Below, in pieces: positions 26,987 through 36,346 of a DNA stretch of 64,000 nt (position 1 is its first letter; each line of letters opens with the position of its first letter). The notes beneath the pieces were generated by a model, which made no database searches, was not told where the DNA came from, and saw nothing but the letters and a program-made list of their open reading frames with translations. The DNA comes from JABDQA01 sp963824415 (GTDB lineage: Bacteria > Desulfobacterota > Desulfobulbia > Desulfobulbales > Desulfocapsaceae): NCBI GenBank assembly GCA_963824415.1, contig CAWGPM010000005.1, forward strand, positions 124,001 through 188,000, written 5' to 3'. Both the position numbers and the translations under genes were made by a program.

Positions 26987-28498
26987 TCAGCCTTGCCGTC
27001 TAAAACAGTTTTTTACGTCTGGCTTGGTCACTTTCCCCATCGCATTTCGAGGCAGATCTTCAACCAACAGCAACTCTTTGGGCACTTTGTAAGAGGCGAT
27101 TTTTGATTTTGCCCATGTCCGCAATTCAGGAAGGCTCAAGACGATGTCACTTTTTAATACCACAGCAGCCGCAACTCGTTCACCCCATACCTCATCTGCA
27201 ATTCCGACAACTGCGCATTCTTTTATGTCTGGATGAGTTCTCAGTGTTTCTTCAATCTCCAATGCCGAGACCTTGTATCCGCCGGTCTTTATAATGTCCA
27301 CTGAGTTCCTGCCCATAATGCGATAGTAACCATCTTCCACTACAGCGGTATCTCCGGTAAGAAACCATCCATCCAGGAATGCTTTCTGTGTTTCTTGCTG
27401 GCGCCGCCAATATTCCTTAAAAACATTATCTCCTTTTATCTGGATTTCCCCTGGTATCTCTTCTTCCTGAATAATCTTGCCGTCCTCATCCACCAGTCGA
27501 ACGGCTACTCCCGGCAGAGGCACGCCGACATATCCAGGTTTGCGTTCGCCGTTCAAGGGGTTTGAGATTCCCATACCGATTTCTGTCATACCATAGCGCT
27601 CCAGGAAGGTATGTCCGGTAATCGATTTCCATTTATTGAAGATGGTTACGGGTAAAGCCGCTGACCCTGAAACCATCAGGCGCATCTTTCTGCAAGCCTC
27701 AGCCATCTTGATCTGTTGTTCAGGTGCTGCTTTTTCCCAGGCCTCTATCAGTTTTACGTATACTGTCGGAACTGCCATAAACAAGGTATAGTCTCGCTCA
27801 ATGAACAGTTTCCAGATTTTATCTGCATCAAATTTTTCAAGAAGCTCGCAACACCCTCCGGACCAGAGTGCACAGCTCAATATGTTTATAATTCCGTGCA
27901 CATGGTGGAGCGGGAGGACACCAAGGGTTCGGTCCGTCTCACGCCATTCCCAGAAATCGATTAATGTGGTTATCTGAGCGCAGATATTGGCATGCGTGGT
28001 CACAACACCCTTCGGCTTCCCAGTTGTACCGCTGGTGTAGAGAATCATCGCACGCCGTTCAATTTCCACATCCGGAAAAATCGGCGTGGTCTCATGATTG
28101 AAAAGCTCTGCCGAACTGATGAATTGCCTGCTGTGCATTTTTTCAACAGGGGCCAGCCTTTCCAGGTGATCGGGATGAACAATCAGAATCTCTGCATCCG
28201 CATCCGATACAACATATTCCAGCTCCGGTACTGGATGTGTTATGCAGAGAGGTACTGCAATACCACCAGCTCGCCAGATTCCCCAGAGAATCGCAGTATA
28301 TTCAAAGCTGGGCGGTATCAGAAAAGCAACCCTTGCCTCCCGCAGGTCATTTCTTCCGGCAAGCAGCGTCGAAGCGACATCGTCGGAAGCCTGCAGCAGT
28401 TTCTGATACGTATAGGAACCTGCTTCATCAACCAGAGCTTCACGTTTACTATGCAGTTGAGCACGGATGAGGATTTTTAGTCCTGGCTCATTGGTCAT
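26987..28498 (-). CDS. Acyl-CoA synthetase (AMP-binding), malonyl-CoA-synthetase-like
   Basis: A 503-residue adenylating enzyme. The P-loop-like A3 motif LYTSGTTGKPKG is near residue 155, then LPLHHVHGIINIL, ERYGMTEIGMG (A5), WFLTGDTA (A7), GRNSVDIIKTGGYKVSALEIE (hinge, split here in thought) and the catalytic Lys in NAMGKVTK near the C-terminus. The His-Val-His-Gly stretch is like malonate- and methylmalonate-CoA ligases (MatB), so a short dicarboxylic acid is a reasonable guess. ATG 28498 is set by AAGGAG eight bases upstream. It follows the gamma-carbonic-anhydrase gene by 62 bp in the same direction. Confidence 0.8.
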   Translation of the reverse strand: MTNEPGLKILIRAQLHSKREALVDEAGSYTYQKLLQASDDVASTLLAGRNDLREARVAFLIPPSFEYTAILWGIWRAGGIAVPLCITHPVPELEYVVSDADAEILIVHPDHLERLAPVEKMHSRQFISSAELFNHETTPIFPDVEIERRAMILYTSGTTGKPKGVVTTHANICAQITTLIDFWEWRETDRTLGVLPLHHVHGIINILSCALWSGGCCELLEKFDADKIWKLFIERDYTLFMAVPTVYVKLIEAWEKAAPEQQIKMAEACRKMRLMVSGSAALPVTIFNKWKSITGHTFLERYGMTEIGMGISNPLNGERKPGYVGVPLPGVAVRLVDEDGKIIQEEEIPGEIQIKGDNVFKEYWRRQQETQKAFLDGWFLTGDTAVVEDGYYRIMGRNSVDIIKTGGYKVSALEIEETLRTHPDIKECAVVGIADEVWGERVAAAVVLKSDIVLSLPELRTWAKSKIASYKVPKELLLVEDLPRNAMGKVTKPDVKNCFRRQG

Positions 28499-28560
28499 GG
28501 TCTGGTCTCCTTTTGCGCGAGTGTCTCCCGCAGGTATTTGTATATTGCCAACCAGCACTA

Positions 28561-29088
28561 TTACCTGCTCCTGTCTTCAATCAAACCTTCCCTAAAGCGA
28601 CGACCGTTTCGCACATAATGCTGTGCCTGTAATTCCAGACCATTTTGTTGTTCAGAACTCAACTGACGCTTAATTTTAGCAGGTGTTCCCATCACCAGCG
28701 AGCCATCCGGAACTTCCATATTCTCGGTAACCAATGCATTAGCACCGATGATGCAGTGACTGCCAATCTTTGCACCATTTAAGACCACTGCATTTATACC
28801 TATTAAACTATAGTCACCAACAGTGCAGCCATGCAGCATCGCTTTGTGGCCCACGGTAACGCCTTTGCCCAGGGTCATAGGATACCCCGGATCGGTATGT
28901 ATGACAGCCCCGTCCTGGATGTTGCTAGCTTCGCCAATAACTATCAATTCTGAGTCACCGCGTATCACCACATTAAACCAAATACTTACATCCTTTCCGA
29001 GAGCAACGTTGCCAATTATTACAGCACTATCTGCGATAAAAAAACTTTTAGGCAATTTCACCTGTTTTTCCTCTAATTTGTATAACAC
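28561..29088 (-). CDS. Gamma-carbonic-anhydrase-family hexapeptide-repeat protein
   Basis: 175 residues of left-handed beta-helix repeats (DSAVIIGNVALGKDV, GDSELIVIGEASNIQDG). The three zinc-binding His are in place: IHTDPG, VGHKAM and LHGCTVGD. A C-terminal helix with NGLELQAQHYV completes the standard length. A GTG start at 29088 with GGAG nine bases upstream gives that length; the open frame reaches 22 codons further but without family sequence. Members include active Cam-type anhydrases and many of unknown activity. Here it is probably co-transcribed with the acyl-CoA synthetase, hinting at a carboxylation or decarboxylation context. Confidence 0.8.
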   Translation of the reverse strand: MLYKLEEKQVKLPKSFFIADSAVIIGNVALGKDVSIWFNVVIRGDSELIVIGEASNIQDGAVIHTDPGYPMTLGKGVTVGHKAMLHGCTVGDYSLIGINAVVLNGAKIGSHCIIGANALVTENMEVPDGSLVMGTPAKIKRQLSSEQQNGLELQAQHYVRNGRRFREGLIEDRSR

Positions 29089-29375
29089 TGTGCGCTTCTC
29101 CAACGTTTGAGGTTTATAATTCCCGGAGCCGCACGAAAAAACAACCTCCAGCAATAAAGTCAGCTAAAACCATGAACCTGCTAGAATAGCAAGGTTCTAA
29201 AAATGAATCGTTTCGAAGTTATAACCACGGATTGTAGTTTCATAACCGAACTGCCCCGTTTCAGGTAAATTTCCATCTTAAGGTACTCTTAATATATCAG
29301 AACTTCATTCATTTGAGTTCTTTGAAGAATATCCCATATAATTCTCTAGGATAGGAACAAATTTTATACTGAGGG

Positions 29376-29550
29376 GGCCTCCCTTATGCACGGCTAGGCA
29401 GTTGTGACTTCGTCAAACGGAGCAGCAAAATCCCGGAAGATTTCGGCAAAGGCAGTACTGAAGGTTTGATTGCTTCTGAAACCGGCAATAATGCCGTATC
29501 GGGTGCGGTCATTGCCGTTTCTCAGTGCTTTCAGAGCGGACGGGATCAAT
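29376..29550 (+). pseudogene. TctA (tripartite tricarboxylate transporter) fragment
   Basis: The plus-strand frame reads VKRSSKIPEDFGKGSTEG followed by LIASETGNNAVSGAV. This corresponds to the highly conserved TctA stretch before its LxPLLTLGIPG loop (PExFGKGxxEGVxAxExANNA). The match lasts about 45 codons, with a stop upstream and unrelated residues after it. TctA is normally some 500 residues, so only an internal scrap is left. It sits 100 bp upstream of ovoA. Confidence 0.55.
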
Positions 29551-29656
29551 ACAATGACTCGTTGAGCGACGTTGACACGTTATCCGGCCATACCTATTCT
29601 TGCACCAATCGTATCATTGAAATTGCATTCAATTTCAAATCTTTCAAGGTGGAAAT

Positions 29657-31762
29657 ATGGATTTGATGAACACTCGTACGCTAATCCTCAACAGAGGCAG
29701 CGAGACTGAAAAGCGCGAAGAGATCTTGAACTATTTCCTCCGTACCTTTGATCTTGACAGCCGCCTGTATGATCACCTCACACATGATGAGACCTATTAC
29801 CTCAGGGCTGAACCGCTTAGGCATCCGCTCATTTTCTACCTGGGACACACCGCCACCTTCTATATTAACAAGCTCAACATCTCCAAAGTGGCCGAGAAGA
29901 GATTCAACCCAGCATTTGAGTCAATGTTTGCCATCGGGGTTGACGAGATGTCCTGGGATGACCTGGATGAAAAAAATTACAATTGGCCCTCGGTTGCGGA
30001 TGTGCGTGCATATCGCGGCGAAATCCGTGCGTATGTTGCAAGTATTATTAAAGAGCTGCCACTGACGCTGCCCATAACCTGGGAAAACCCCTTCTGGGTC
30101 ATCGTGATGGGGATTGAGCACCAGCGAATCCATCTCGAAACCTCGTCTGTCATTATCCGCCGCCTGCCGATCCATGAGGTTCGTCCGCTCGATGAGTGGG
30201 CGCTCTGTCCCCACCAGGGCAGCGCACCGGAGAATGAGCTTTTGCCGGTAGCGGGCGGAACGGTAGTGCTTGGCAAGAAGAAAGACCATCCCCTCTACGG
30301 ATGGGATAATGAATATGGTCATCGTACATTTGAGGTCTGGGATTTCAGCGCCTCAAAGTATCTCGTTTCAAACGCTGAATATCGTCAGTTTGTCGATGAC
30401 AACGGATATGCCAAAGAAAACTACTGGACAGCAGAAGGCTGGAAGTGGTTGCAATACAGCCAGGTGAAACAGCCGCTTTTCTGGCTGGAAGATAGTGGTG
30501 CCTATCGCTTGCGCACCCTCGCCCATATCATTGAGATGCCCTGGAACTGGCCGGTCGAGGTAAATTACCTCGAGGCAAAAGCGTTCTGCAACTGGCTCGC
30601 TGAGCAAAAAGGAAAACCAATCCGACTGCCGACAGAGGATGAATGGTACCGGCTTCACGACCTTCATGATATACCGGACCAGCCCCACTGGCTCAAAGCA
30701 CCTGGAAATATTAATCTCGAGCATTGGTGTTCCTCCTGTCCCGTCGATTTCTTTCGTTTCGGTGAATTCCATGACATCATTGGCAATGTCTGGCAATGGA
30801 CGGAAACACCAATCAACGGGTATGAAGGGTTTGATGTTCATCCCTGGTATGATGACTTTTCAACCCCTACCTTCGACACCCAGCACAATCTAATAAAAGG
30901 CGGCTCATGGATCTCCACCGGCAATGAAGCAACAAGGGACAGCCGCTATGCGTTCCGCCGGCACTTCTTCCAGCACGCAGGGTTTCGCTATGTCGAGTCG
31001 GAGCAGCCCCTTGAGGCGGCAGGAGCCATGTATGAAAGCGACACAGTGGTTTCTCAGTATTGTGAAGCCCATTACGGAGAACCATTTTTCGGCGTTGAAA
31101 ACTTTCCTGTCCAATGCGCGCGCATCTGTCTTGCGCTGATGAGCAACAGAACCAGGAAAAGAGCCCTTGATATCGGCTGCTCAGTCGGTCGAGCAAGTTT
31201 TGAACTCGCCAGGGAATTTGATTATGTCAGCGGCCTTGATTTTTCCGCCAGATTCATTCGTATCGCATACCAGATGCAGGAAAAAGGTGTCATCAAATAT
31301 GAGCTGCCAGTAGAAGGTGAGATCGTTTCTTTCCATGAGCGGAAACTGCAGGATATCGGGCTTAGTGACATCGCCCATAAAGTTGAATTCTTTCAGGCGG
31401 ACGCTCAGAACTTGAAACCTCAGTTCAGTAATTACGACCTGGTGCTGGCTGCCAATCTTATTGACCGACTGTCACGGCCCATCCATTTTCTCACCACCAT
31501 TCACGAACGAATCAACAAGGGAGGTCTGTTGGTGATCGCTTCGCCCTATACATGGATCACAGAATTCACCAAAAGGGAAAACTGGGTGGGAGGCTATCGC
31601 CGCGATGGTGAACCACATACAACACTCGATGGTCTGAAAGAATTGTTGAGCATCCATTTCACCATGGTTGGCCCGCCACGTGAAATCGAATTCGTCACCA
31701 GAGAAACGTCCCGGAAATTTCAGCATTCCATCAGTCAACTGACAGTCTGGCAAAAGCTTTAA
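29657..31762 (+). CDS. ovoA: OvoA: 5-histidylcysteine sulfoxide synthase with fused methyltransferase
   Basis: A 701-residue three-part enzyme of ovothiol synthesis. The N-terminal DinB-like domain contains RHPLIFYLGHTATF and the iron ligands HQRIHLE (HX3HXE) near residues 155-161. The central formylglycine-generating-enzyme-like sulfatase-modifying domain holds IRLPTEDEWYRL and GNVWQWTETP and ends with FRRHFFQHAGFRYV. The C-terminal SAM methyltransferase domain has ALDIGCSVGRASFELA near 504. The enzyme couples histidine and cysteine oxidatively using Fe(II) and O2 and then N-methylates. Length and domain order match known OvoA. AGG seven bases before the ATG supports the start. Requirement for O2 makes it notable in an apparently anaerobic lineage. 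Confidence 0.9.
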   Translation: MDLMNTRTLILNRGSETEKREEILNYFLRTFDLDSRLYDHLTHDETYYLRAEPLRHPLIFYLGHTATFYINKLNISKVAEKRFNPAFESMFAIGVDEMSWDDLDEKNYNWPSVADVRAYRGEIRAYVASIIKELPLTLPITWENPFWVIVMGIEHQRIHLETSSVIIRRLPIHEVRPLDEWALCPHQGSAPENELLPVAGGTVVLGKKKDHPLYGWDNEYGHRTFEVWDFSASKYLVSNAEYRQFVDDNGYAKENYWTAEGWKWLQYSQVKQPLFWLEDSGAYRLRTLAHIIEMPWNWPVEVNYLEAKAFCNWLAEQKGKPIRLPTEDEWYRLHDLHDIPDQPHWLKAPGNINLEHWCSSCPVDFFRFGEFHDIIGNVWQWTETPINGYEGFDVHPWYDDFSTPTFDTQHNLIKGGSWISTGNEATRDSRYAFRRHFFQHAGFRYVESEQPLEAAGAMYESDTVVSQYCEAHYGEPFFGVENFPVQCARICLALMSNRTRKRALDIGCSVGRASFELAREFDYVSGLDFSARFIRIAYQMQEKGVIKYELPVEGEIVSFHERKLQDIGLSDIAHKVEFFQADAQNLKPQFSNYDLVLAANLIDRLSRPIHFLTTIHERINKGGLLVIASPYTWITEFTKRENWVGGYRRDGEPHTTLDGLKELLSIHFTMVGPPREIEFVTRETSRKFQHSISQLTVWQKL

Positions 31763-32427
31763 CGACTGGACGACTCTTTGTCGGCTGCATGGAACCGGCA
31801 CGGCTGGGCAGAAGCCTCATGAGCGAGGGAAAAAGCTATCTCGCCCCTGAACACAGTTTCATGTATGCATGATCTGAGCGACAAGCTCGCAGTCGCCGCC
31901 ATCGAACATGCTGCTTTGGTTGTAAAATCCATATTGGTTCTGGAACAGTTCATCCTAACTCTTCTCAAAATCAACAAAGTGATGATCCGAGAGTTTCCAG
32001 AGGGAGATTTCCTGCTCAAGTTCCCTGGAAGAAATTTCCCCAAATTTACCCTACTGAAGAGCTATAGTGACTAATAGCCTCGCTTGTAGCAGGACATCAT
32101 AGTCGTACCGATCTTGTCCGAAATCACTGTCCTATGCGTAATCCAGCCAGGGTAACCTGCAAAGACCGAGCCCCATTTCTCTACTGTTAATCCTATGATA
32201 TCGTTTTATTGGACAATATCTTTACAAGAAATTTTAGGCCTTTTATAATAATCTTGATAATCTGATCAACTCTACTGACGCCGCTATGGTCAGCCGCTAA
32301 ATCGGCAGGATCGACCGTTTCGACGGGGAGGTCGGCAACCTCGATTTAAGTCCATTTGGCAGGTAATTACTGTGGAAATGACTGGAGCGCATCGTTGAAC
32401 TATTCAGAAATTTGCCAGGAGGTTATC
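31763..32427. other. Long intergenic stretch without recognised gene
   Basis: About 665 bp after ovoA. Open frames on both strands here are short and have no family-like sequence or ribosome sites. AT-rich from about 32190 to 32260. Promoter for the small gene at 32428 should lie at the right end. No terminator hairpin with a T-run was found after ovoA. Confidence 0.35.
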
Positions 32428-32625
32428 ATGAAACCATTGAAAGCCAAGATGTTCAGCTACTGCACCACCAACATCAACCCGCCGGGAGAACTGCAGCTCA
32501 ATCAATGGTTGGAGGAAAACCCAGAAATCGAAATCGTCCATGTGCTGCAGTCCGAATCCATGGCTGTCCATGACAGGAAGCTCGAACGCAACCTCACTGT
32601 CACCTTGCTCTACCGGCTTGCATAG
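32428..32625 (+). CDS. Small conserved-looking hypothetical protein
   Basis: 65 residues, no Cys pair motif or membrane helix. It has the pattern of a compact alpha/beta protein: GELQLNQWLEENPEIEI, then VHVLQSESMAVHD and a closing strand VTLLYRL. A perfect AGGAGG seven bases before the ATG supports translation. No function can be proposed. It stands alone, with 217 bp to the QueG-like gene downstream. Confidence 0.55.
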   Translation: MKPLKAKMFSYCTTNINPPGELQLNQWLEENPEIEIVHVLQSESMAVHDRKLERNLTVTLLYRLA

Positions 32626-32841
32626 ATTCAATGAAGATGCTTAAACGGTCGTAACTGCAAAGCGAAGTCCTCTGCAGATTCTTCCTGTATCTTTAATTTC
32701 CATCTGGCTACGCGTTCTGTACCATCAAACTGAAGATAAACAGTAAGTTCCATTTGTAGATCAACCTTCGCTGCACTATTGTTAGGATGCGGTCATTAGA
32801 ATAATGGCTCGAAATTTCAAATACCTTTTCTATAAGCTGAA

Positions 32842-33564
32842 ATGTCCGATCAGATTGCAAAAGAATTAATTTCCGAGGCAGAGAAGTGGGACGGAATTCA
32901 AGGAAGGATTACCGATGTCGCGGATGTGTTGAATAGTCCCTCCTACAACGAGGCTGTTGGAGAGTATTGGCGGGATGATCATGGCGAACATACTATCCAG
33001 TGGCTTCCCAATGCCAGTTCATTGCTCGTCCTAGCCCTGCACCATCCACAGGAAAAGCCGGAGCTAGACTGGTTTGACCGTGGCAATACCTCTGGAAACC
33101 GTTGGTTGACCAAAATTTCAAATGTGCTGGTTGAATGGTTGTATGACACCCATGGTATCAAGGCTCAGGCTTTACCCTATCAGGTGGAAAAAGGCGGCGT
33201 TTATTTGAAAGATGCGGCATGCCTAGCTGGATTGGGAGTAATAGGAAAAAACAATCTGCTCATTCATCCTACATGGGGTCCTAATGTACGGCTGCGCTCA
33301 GTCTTGATCCAAGATCATTTACCTCCCAATGCTCCACTGGAAAATTTCAAGCCCTGTTACCGGTGCGCTATGCCCTGCCGCAAGGCTTGTCCTGAAAACG
33401 CTTTAGCTCAAGGGAAATTCCACCGACAATCATGCATGCTCCAGCTTGATTCAGATCGGGGAAATCAGGTCGAGAGTGGCCAAGAAGATGCGGAAGGCTC
33501 TCTAATTCTTGTAACCGCATGGTGCCGACGGTGTGAATTCGCCTGCCCAGTGGGTACAAGTTAG
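32842..33564 (+). CDS. QueG-like 4Fe-4S double-cluster protein
   Basis: A 240-residue iron-sulfur protein related to epoxyqueuosine reductase. The family core is present: GLGVIGKNNLLIHP near residue 133, then CYRCAMPCRKACP near 173-185 for the first [4Fe-4S] cluster and WCRRCEFACPVG at the C-terminus for the second. True QueG is about 350 residues with a C-terminal HEAT-like extension that is absent here. This matches the short epoxyqueuosine-reductase-like proteins of anaerobes, some of which are linked to corrinoid or unknown redox roles. Queuosine function is therefore uncertain. Ends in TAG five residues after the last Cys. Confidence 0.75.
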   Translation: MSDQIAKELISEAEKWDGIQGRITDVADVLNSPSYNEAVGEYWRDDHGEHTIQWLPNASSLLVLALHHPQEKPELDWFDRGNTSGNRWLTKISNVLVEWLYDTHGIKAQALPYQVEKGGVYLKDAACLAGLGVIGKNNLLIHPTWGPNVRLRSVLIQDHLPPNAPLENFKPCYRCAMPCRKACPENALAQGKFHRQSCMLQLDSDRGNQVESGQEDAEGSLILVTAWCRRCEFACPVGTS

Positions 33565-33606
33565 AGGTATCTATTGCTGTAAGAATACCTCGCTTGTTTG
33601 TTAAAG

Positions 33607-33748
33607 GGTACCTTGCAAAATTAGGATTTTCGTTCAAAATCAAGGCGCGAGTAAAAATTTTACCGCAACCATATAAGTAATATTCCGAAGATAAAATTTT
33701 CGCGCGCAACGCAGAGCCAGGACAAAAAGACAATTTTTCAAGGCAGCC
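33607..33748. repeat. Dispersed palindromic repeat, full copy A
   Basis: A 142-bp element in inverted orientation to 52636-52777. By hand alignment the two differ at about 18 positions (near 87% identity) with no gaps. The ends are imperfect inverted repeats (GGTACCTTGCAAAATT and AATTTTTCAAGGCAGCC). An inner pair (around GTAAAAATTTT and AAAATTTT) forms a nested hairpin. No coding capacity; a conserved open frame through it is a by-product of the repeat. It fits a MITE- or REP-like element. Confidence 0.8.
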
Positions 33749-33755
33749 TTTATTA

Positions 33756-33872
33756 TTAAAACCTGAATCCAACCCCAAGCACTGGAACGCTCATCTGAAA
33801 ATCCTGCGTGATTTTATCGTCCTCCATTTCAAAGTTCAGGTGGCGATAGCCGTTTCTGACATCTCCCAAATG
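33756..33872 (-). pseudogene. C-terminal scrap of an outer-membrane beta-barrel protein
   Basis: The minus frame reads NGYRHLNFEMEDDKITQ, then SVPVLGVGFRF and stop. A terminal strand of alternating hydrophobic residues ending in Phe is the hallmark of outer-membrane barrels. A stop codon lies directly upstream (33873-33875), so only about 38 codons remain. The dispersed repeat begins 8 bp after its stop. Confidence 0.5.
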
Positions 33873-34041
33873 TCACCATATATTTATGCAAGCCAAGATC
33901 TTCTCGTGTAATATGTTCTAAAGGATTTGGGTATATACCATCATTGTGGAACGTGGTTTGCGGTATCTTGGATGATGAGCTAAAAAAAGAACAGATGCCG
34001 AAACTTTTTCACCATAACAGACATCAATTCGAAGCAAACTA

Positions 34042-34878
34042 ATGCCTCGAAATTATAAATATCATTTAGTTAAGCTCAATGCCTTGAGAAACGGCAGCCA
34101 GCTGGATTTGTGGTGTTCGGTTGTTAGATATAATCTGAAATATGTATTCTGGCGGCCAGCGTTGGTAAAGTTGTTCCTGTCAGACAAAATTCAAAAAAAA
34201 AATAAGCTCTTATACACCATACTTGTTGGTGACCATGATCAACTCCATGAAATACCGAAAAAGTTACCAGGTTGGGATTACATATGCTTTACAGACAACC
34301 CGGACACAACAAGCCATACATGGGAGATACAGTCTCTTGAAAATCCGCTTAACCTCGATCCCGTGAGGTTGTCCCGACATTATAAGATCAATAATCATTT
34401 AGTTGATAGCTCATACGACCTAAGTGTTTATGTTGATGCCAATTTTAGGATTCGTGGAAATCTTGATTGTTTTCTAGCCCATGCCATGGTTAAAGAAAAT
34501 TCTCTGTCCATGCTGCTGCATCCCTTTCATCATTCACTTGTACAGGAATTTGAGACATGCATCGCCCTTGGTAAGGACGATGAGGATATTCTGCGAAGCC
34601 AGTATGAGTATTATGTTAACCAACAGGGATTTAATGATGATCACCCCCATGTTGCAGCCAGCTTGATTATCCGTGAAACGGGAGACCCGCAAGTGGTTAG
34701 TTTGATGGAATGCTGGTTTGATCAACTGATAAAATGGTCGAGACGCGATCAGGTAGCATTCAACTACGCCCGTTCCCTCTGCCCGGAAGTTACAGTGAAC
34801 TATATTCCTTATTACATATTACGAAGGTATTTTAAGAAATTTGATCACAAAAAAAATCCCAACACGGTAAGCAATTAA
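34042..34878 (+). CDS. DUF616-type glycosyltransferase-domain protein
   Basis: A 278-residue protein with the DUF616 (TOD1/MUCI70-like) pattern: LYTILVGDHDQL near residue 54, DYICFTDNPD near 75, LSRHYKINNH, then SVYVDANFRIRGNLDCFL near 133. VDAN with an acidic metal-binding residue recalls GT-A folds. Then LLHPFHHSLVQEFETCI, HVAASLIIRETGD and DQVAFNYA. Such proteins occur in surface-polysaccharide loci, and an FkbM methyltransferase follows 280 bp downstream. AT-rich compared with the flanks, so probably acquired. Glycosyl transfer is likely; donor and acceptor are unknown. Confidence 0.7.
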   Translation: MPRNYKYHLVKLNALRNGSQLDLWCSVVRYNLKYVFWRPALVKLFLSDKIQKKNKLLYTILVGDHDQLHEIPKKLPGWDYICFTDNPDTTSHTWEIQSLENPLNLDPVRLSRHYKINNHLVDSSYDLSVYVDANFRIRGNLDCFLAHAMVKENSLSMLLHPFHHSLVQEFETCIALGKDDEDILRSQYEYYVNQQGFNDDHPHVAASLIIRETGDPQVVSLMECWFDQLIKWSRRDQVAFNYARSLCPEVTVNYIPYYILRRYFKKFDHKKNPNTVSN

Positions 34879-35160
34879 CTGTAATGACATATTTCCCTTC
34901 CATCAGTACGTATCGCCTCAGTGAAAAACTGCCTCTGATAGTTCTAGTTCTTATAGCCATCAATTGAGAAAAGACTGAAGTGAAAGGTATGTTTGCTGTT
35001 GGCGATTGTATAACATCTGGCGTAGAATTTTGTCTGGGAAATAGCAATCCTGAGTAAGTGGGCATGCCTAAGGATTTTCTGGGAAAGTCCCCTGAATTTT
35101 AATTTTTTATATTTTCTGAATCTGGACTGATGTTAATGATTAAATATTTGGTATATATCT

Positions 35161-35694
35161 ATGAAAATACTCATTGACTGCGGTGCCAGTGATGGCTCAG
35201 CTATCAAGGAACTTGATAAAAAATACGGGGTGTTTGATAAAATTTATGCGATTGAACCGAATCCTGAAAATATTCGACAAATCAATTCAGATAATTCCAA
35301 ATTGGTTAAACTTGAAGCTGCAATATCAACAGCATACGGAAACGTAAAGCTATATCTTAGTGAGCAGTACGATGGTTCAACGCTTTATCCCAATAAACTG
35401 TCTGGCCGAATCAATCGTGATAATTTTGTCGAGGTTAAAGCAATTGATTTTGGTGATTGGTTAGCCCAAAATGTAAACCGGGATGACTACGTTGTTTGTA
35501 AAATGGATGTAGAAGGTGCTGAATTTGATGTTCTTGAGCATCTTCTGCAAACCAAGAAGATGGCCTTAATAGATGTACTTCTAGTAGAGTGGCACCCTTC
35601 ACGCTTTCCAAATCCTTGGAGATTGCGTTATCGTCGTTTCATGATAAAAATGAGGCTACTATTTCTGCCAACCGCTACAGAAAACTGGCGATGA
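35161..35694 (+). CDS. FkbM-family methyltransferase
   Basis: A 177-residue SAM-dependent methyltransferase: motif I ILIDCGASDGSAIKEL at residues 3-18, acidic IYAIEPNPEN near 38, and CKMDVEGAEFDVLEHL near 115, the FkbM signature. Typical substrates are sugar or polyketide hydroxyls. At 177 residues it is a little shorter than most members, ending in a basic tail (RLRYRRFMIKMRL). With the DUF616 protein upstream it suggests decoration of a glycan. AT-rich. Confidence 0.8.
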   Translation: MKILIDCGASDGSAIKELDKKYGVFDKIYAIEPNPENIRQINSDNSKLVKLEAAISTAYGNVKLYLSEQYDGSTLYPNKLSGRINRDNFVEVKAIDFGDWLAQNVNRDDYVVCKMDVEGAEFDVLEHLLQTKKMALIDVLLVEWHPSRFPNPWRLRYRRFMIKMRLLFLPTATENWR

Positions 35695-35845
35695 CCAGCA
35701 GAGAAGATATACCCTGGCAATCCTCAAGTTTGCTTAACACAGCATGGGCTTAACTTATTCATTTGAGAATCGGGGTAAATGCGCCTAACGAGAGGGTTCT
35801 CTGGCAAGGTACTCTTTCTTAAAAGCAATTGAGCACCGGAAAAGT

Positions 35846-36346
35846 CTATTTTAAGGCAATGGTGCATTTTTCTATGTCAACATTCCTTGCAACCATTAAT
35901 ACTTCATCTGCTGAGTATAGATTCCTAATAATTGCTTCCACCTTCGCCCCTATTGTCTTTTGGTATATTCTTTGAGCATAGTTGTCTGATCTGGTGGTAA
36001 CGATAATGTGTTTTATTTTTGCGCCTCTACTAGCAAGTTGACAATTTATTAGCGGCAACGACTCTTTAATAAGTTTAGTTCCAATTCCTTTTCCATGATA
36101 TTTGGGTAGAACTGCTAACTGCTCAAGTTCAAGAACGACCTCTTGGCGAAAGCCGCTTTTTTGACTCCAGTGAATATAGCCAACTATCTCATTACCCTGA
36201 TTTTCTGCAACGTAGTACTGGACTCTAGGAAACGCCTTGCTATTACTTTCAATCCATTCGTTTGACAGCTTTTGTCGCAAAAATGCAGTTTTATGCACTT
36301 TTGCTGCTTTTTCTATATCGTTATGCTTTAAAGGACGAATGTTCAT
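35846..36346 (-). CDS. GNAT-family N-acetyltransferase
   Basis: A 166-residue GNAT. Strand IVGYIHWSQ near residue 55, acidic VVLELEQLAVLPKYHGKGIGTKL near 70-92, with the acetyl-CoA pyrophosphate loop Q/RxxGxG (YHGKGIGTKL), and a late IYQKTIGAK near 137 typical of the fold. Acceptor unknown. The rather long helix between strands 4 and 5 (SLPLINCQLASRG) is a little unusual. AT-rich, consistent with the surrounding accessory DNA; no operon partner. Confidence 0.8.
   Translation of the reverse strand: MNIRPLKHNDIEKAAKVHKTAFLRQKLSNEWIESNSKAFPRVQYYVAENQGNEIVGYIHWSQKSGFRQEVVLELEQLAVLPKYHGKGIGTKLIKESLPLINCQLASRGAKIKHIIVTTRSDNYAQRIYQKTIGAKVEAIIRNLYSADEVLMVARNVDIEKCTIALK

Noticed and set aside
31759..32043. 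94-codon minus-strand frame after ovoA
   Set aside because: Low-information sequence, no ribosome site, overlaps the end of ovoA.
32780..32795. GTTAGGA before the QueG-like gene as an attC core
   Set aside because: Does not fit GTTRRRY and no R'/L' partner is visible.
33368..33778. Open frame on the minus strand through repeat copy A
   Set aside because: Its peptide is shared with a frame through copy B at 52600-52830, so it is produced by the repeat and overlaps the QueG-like gene.
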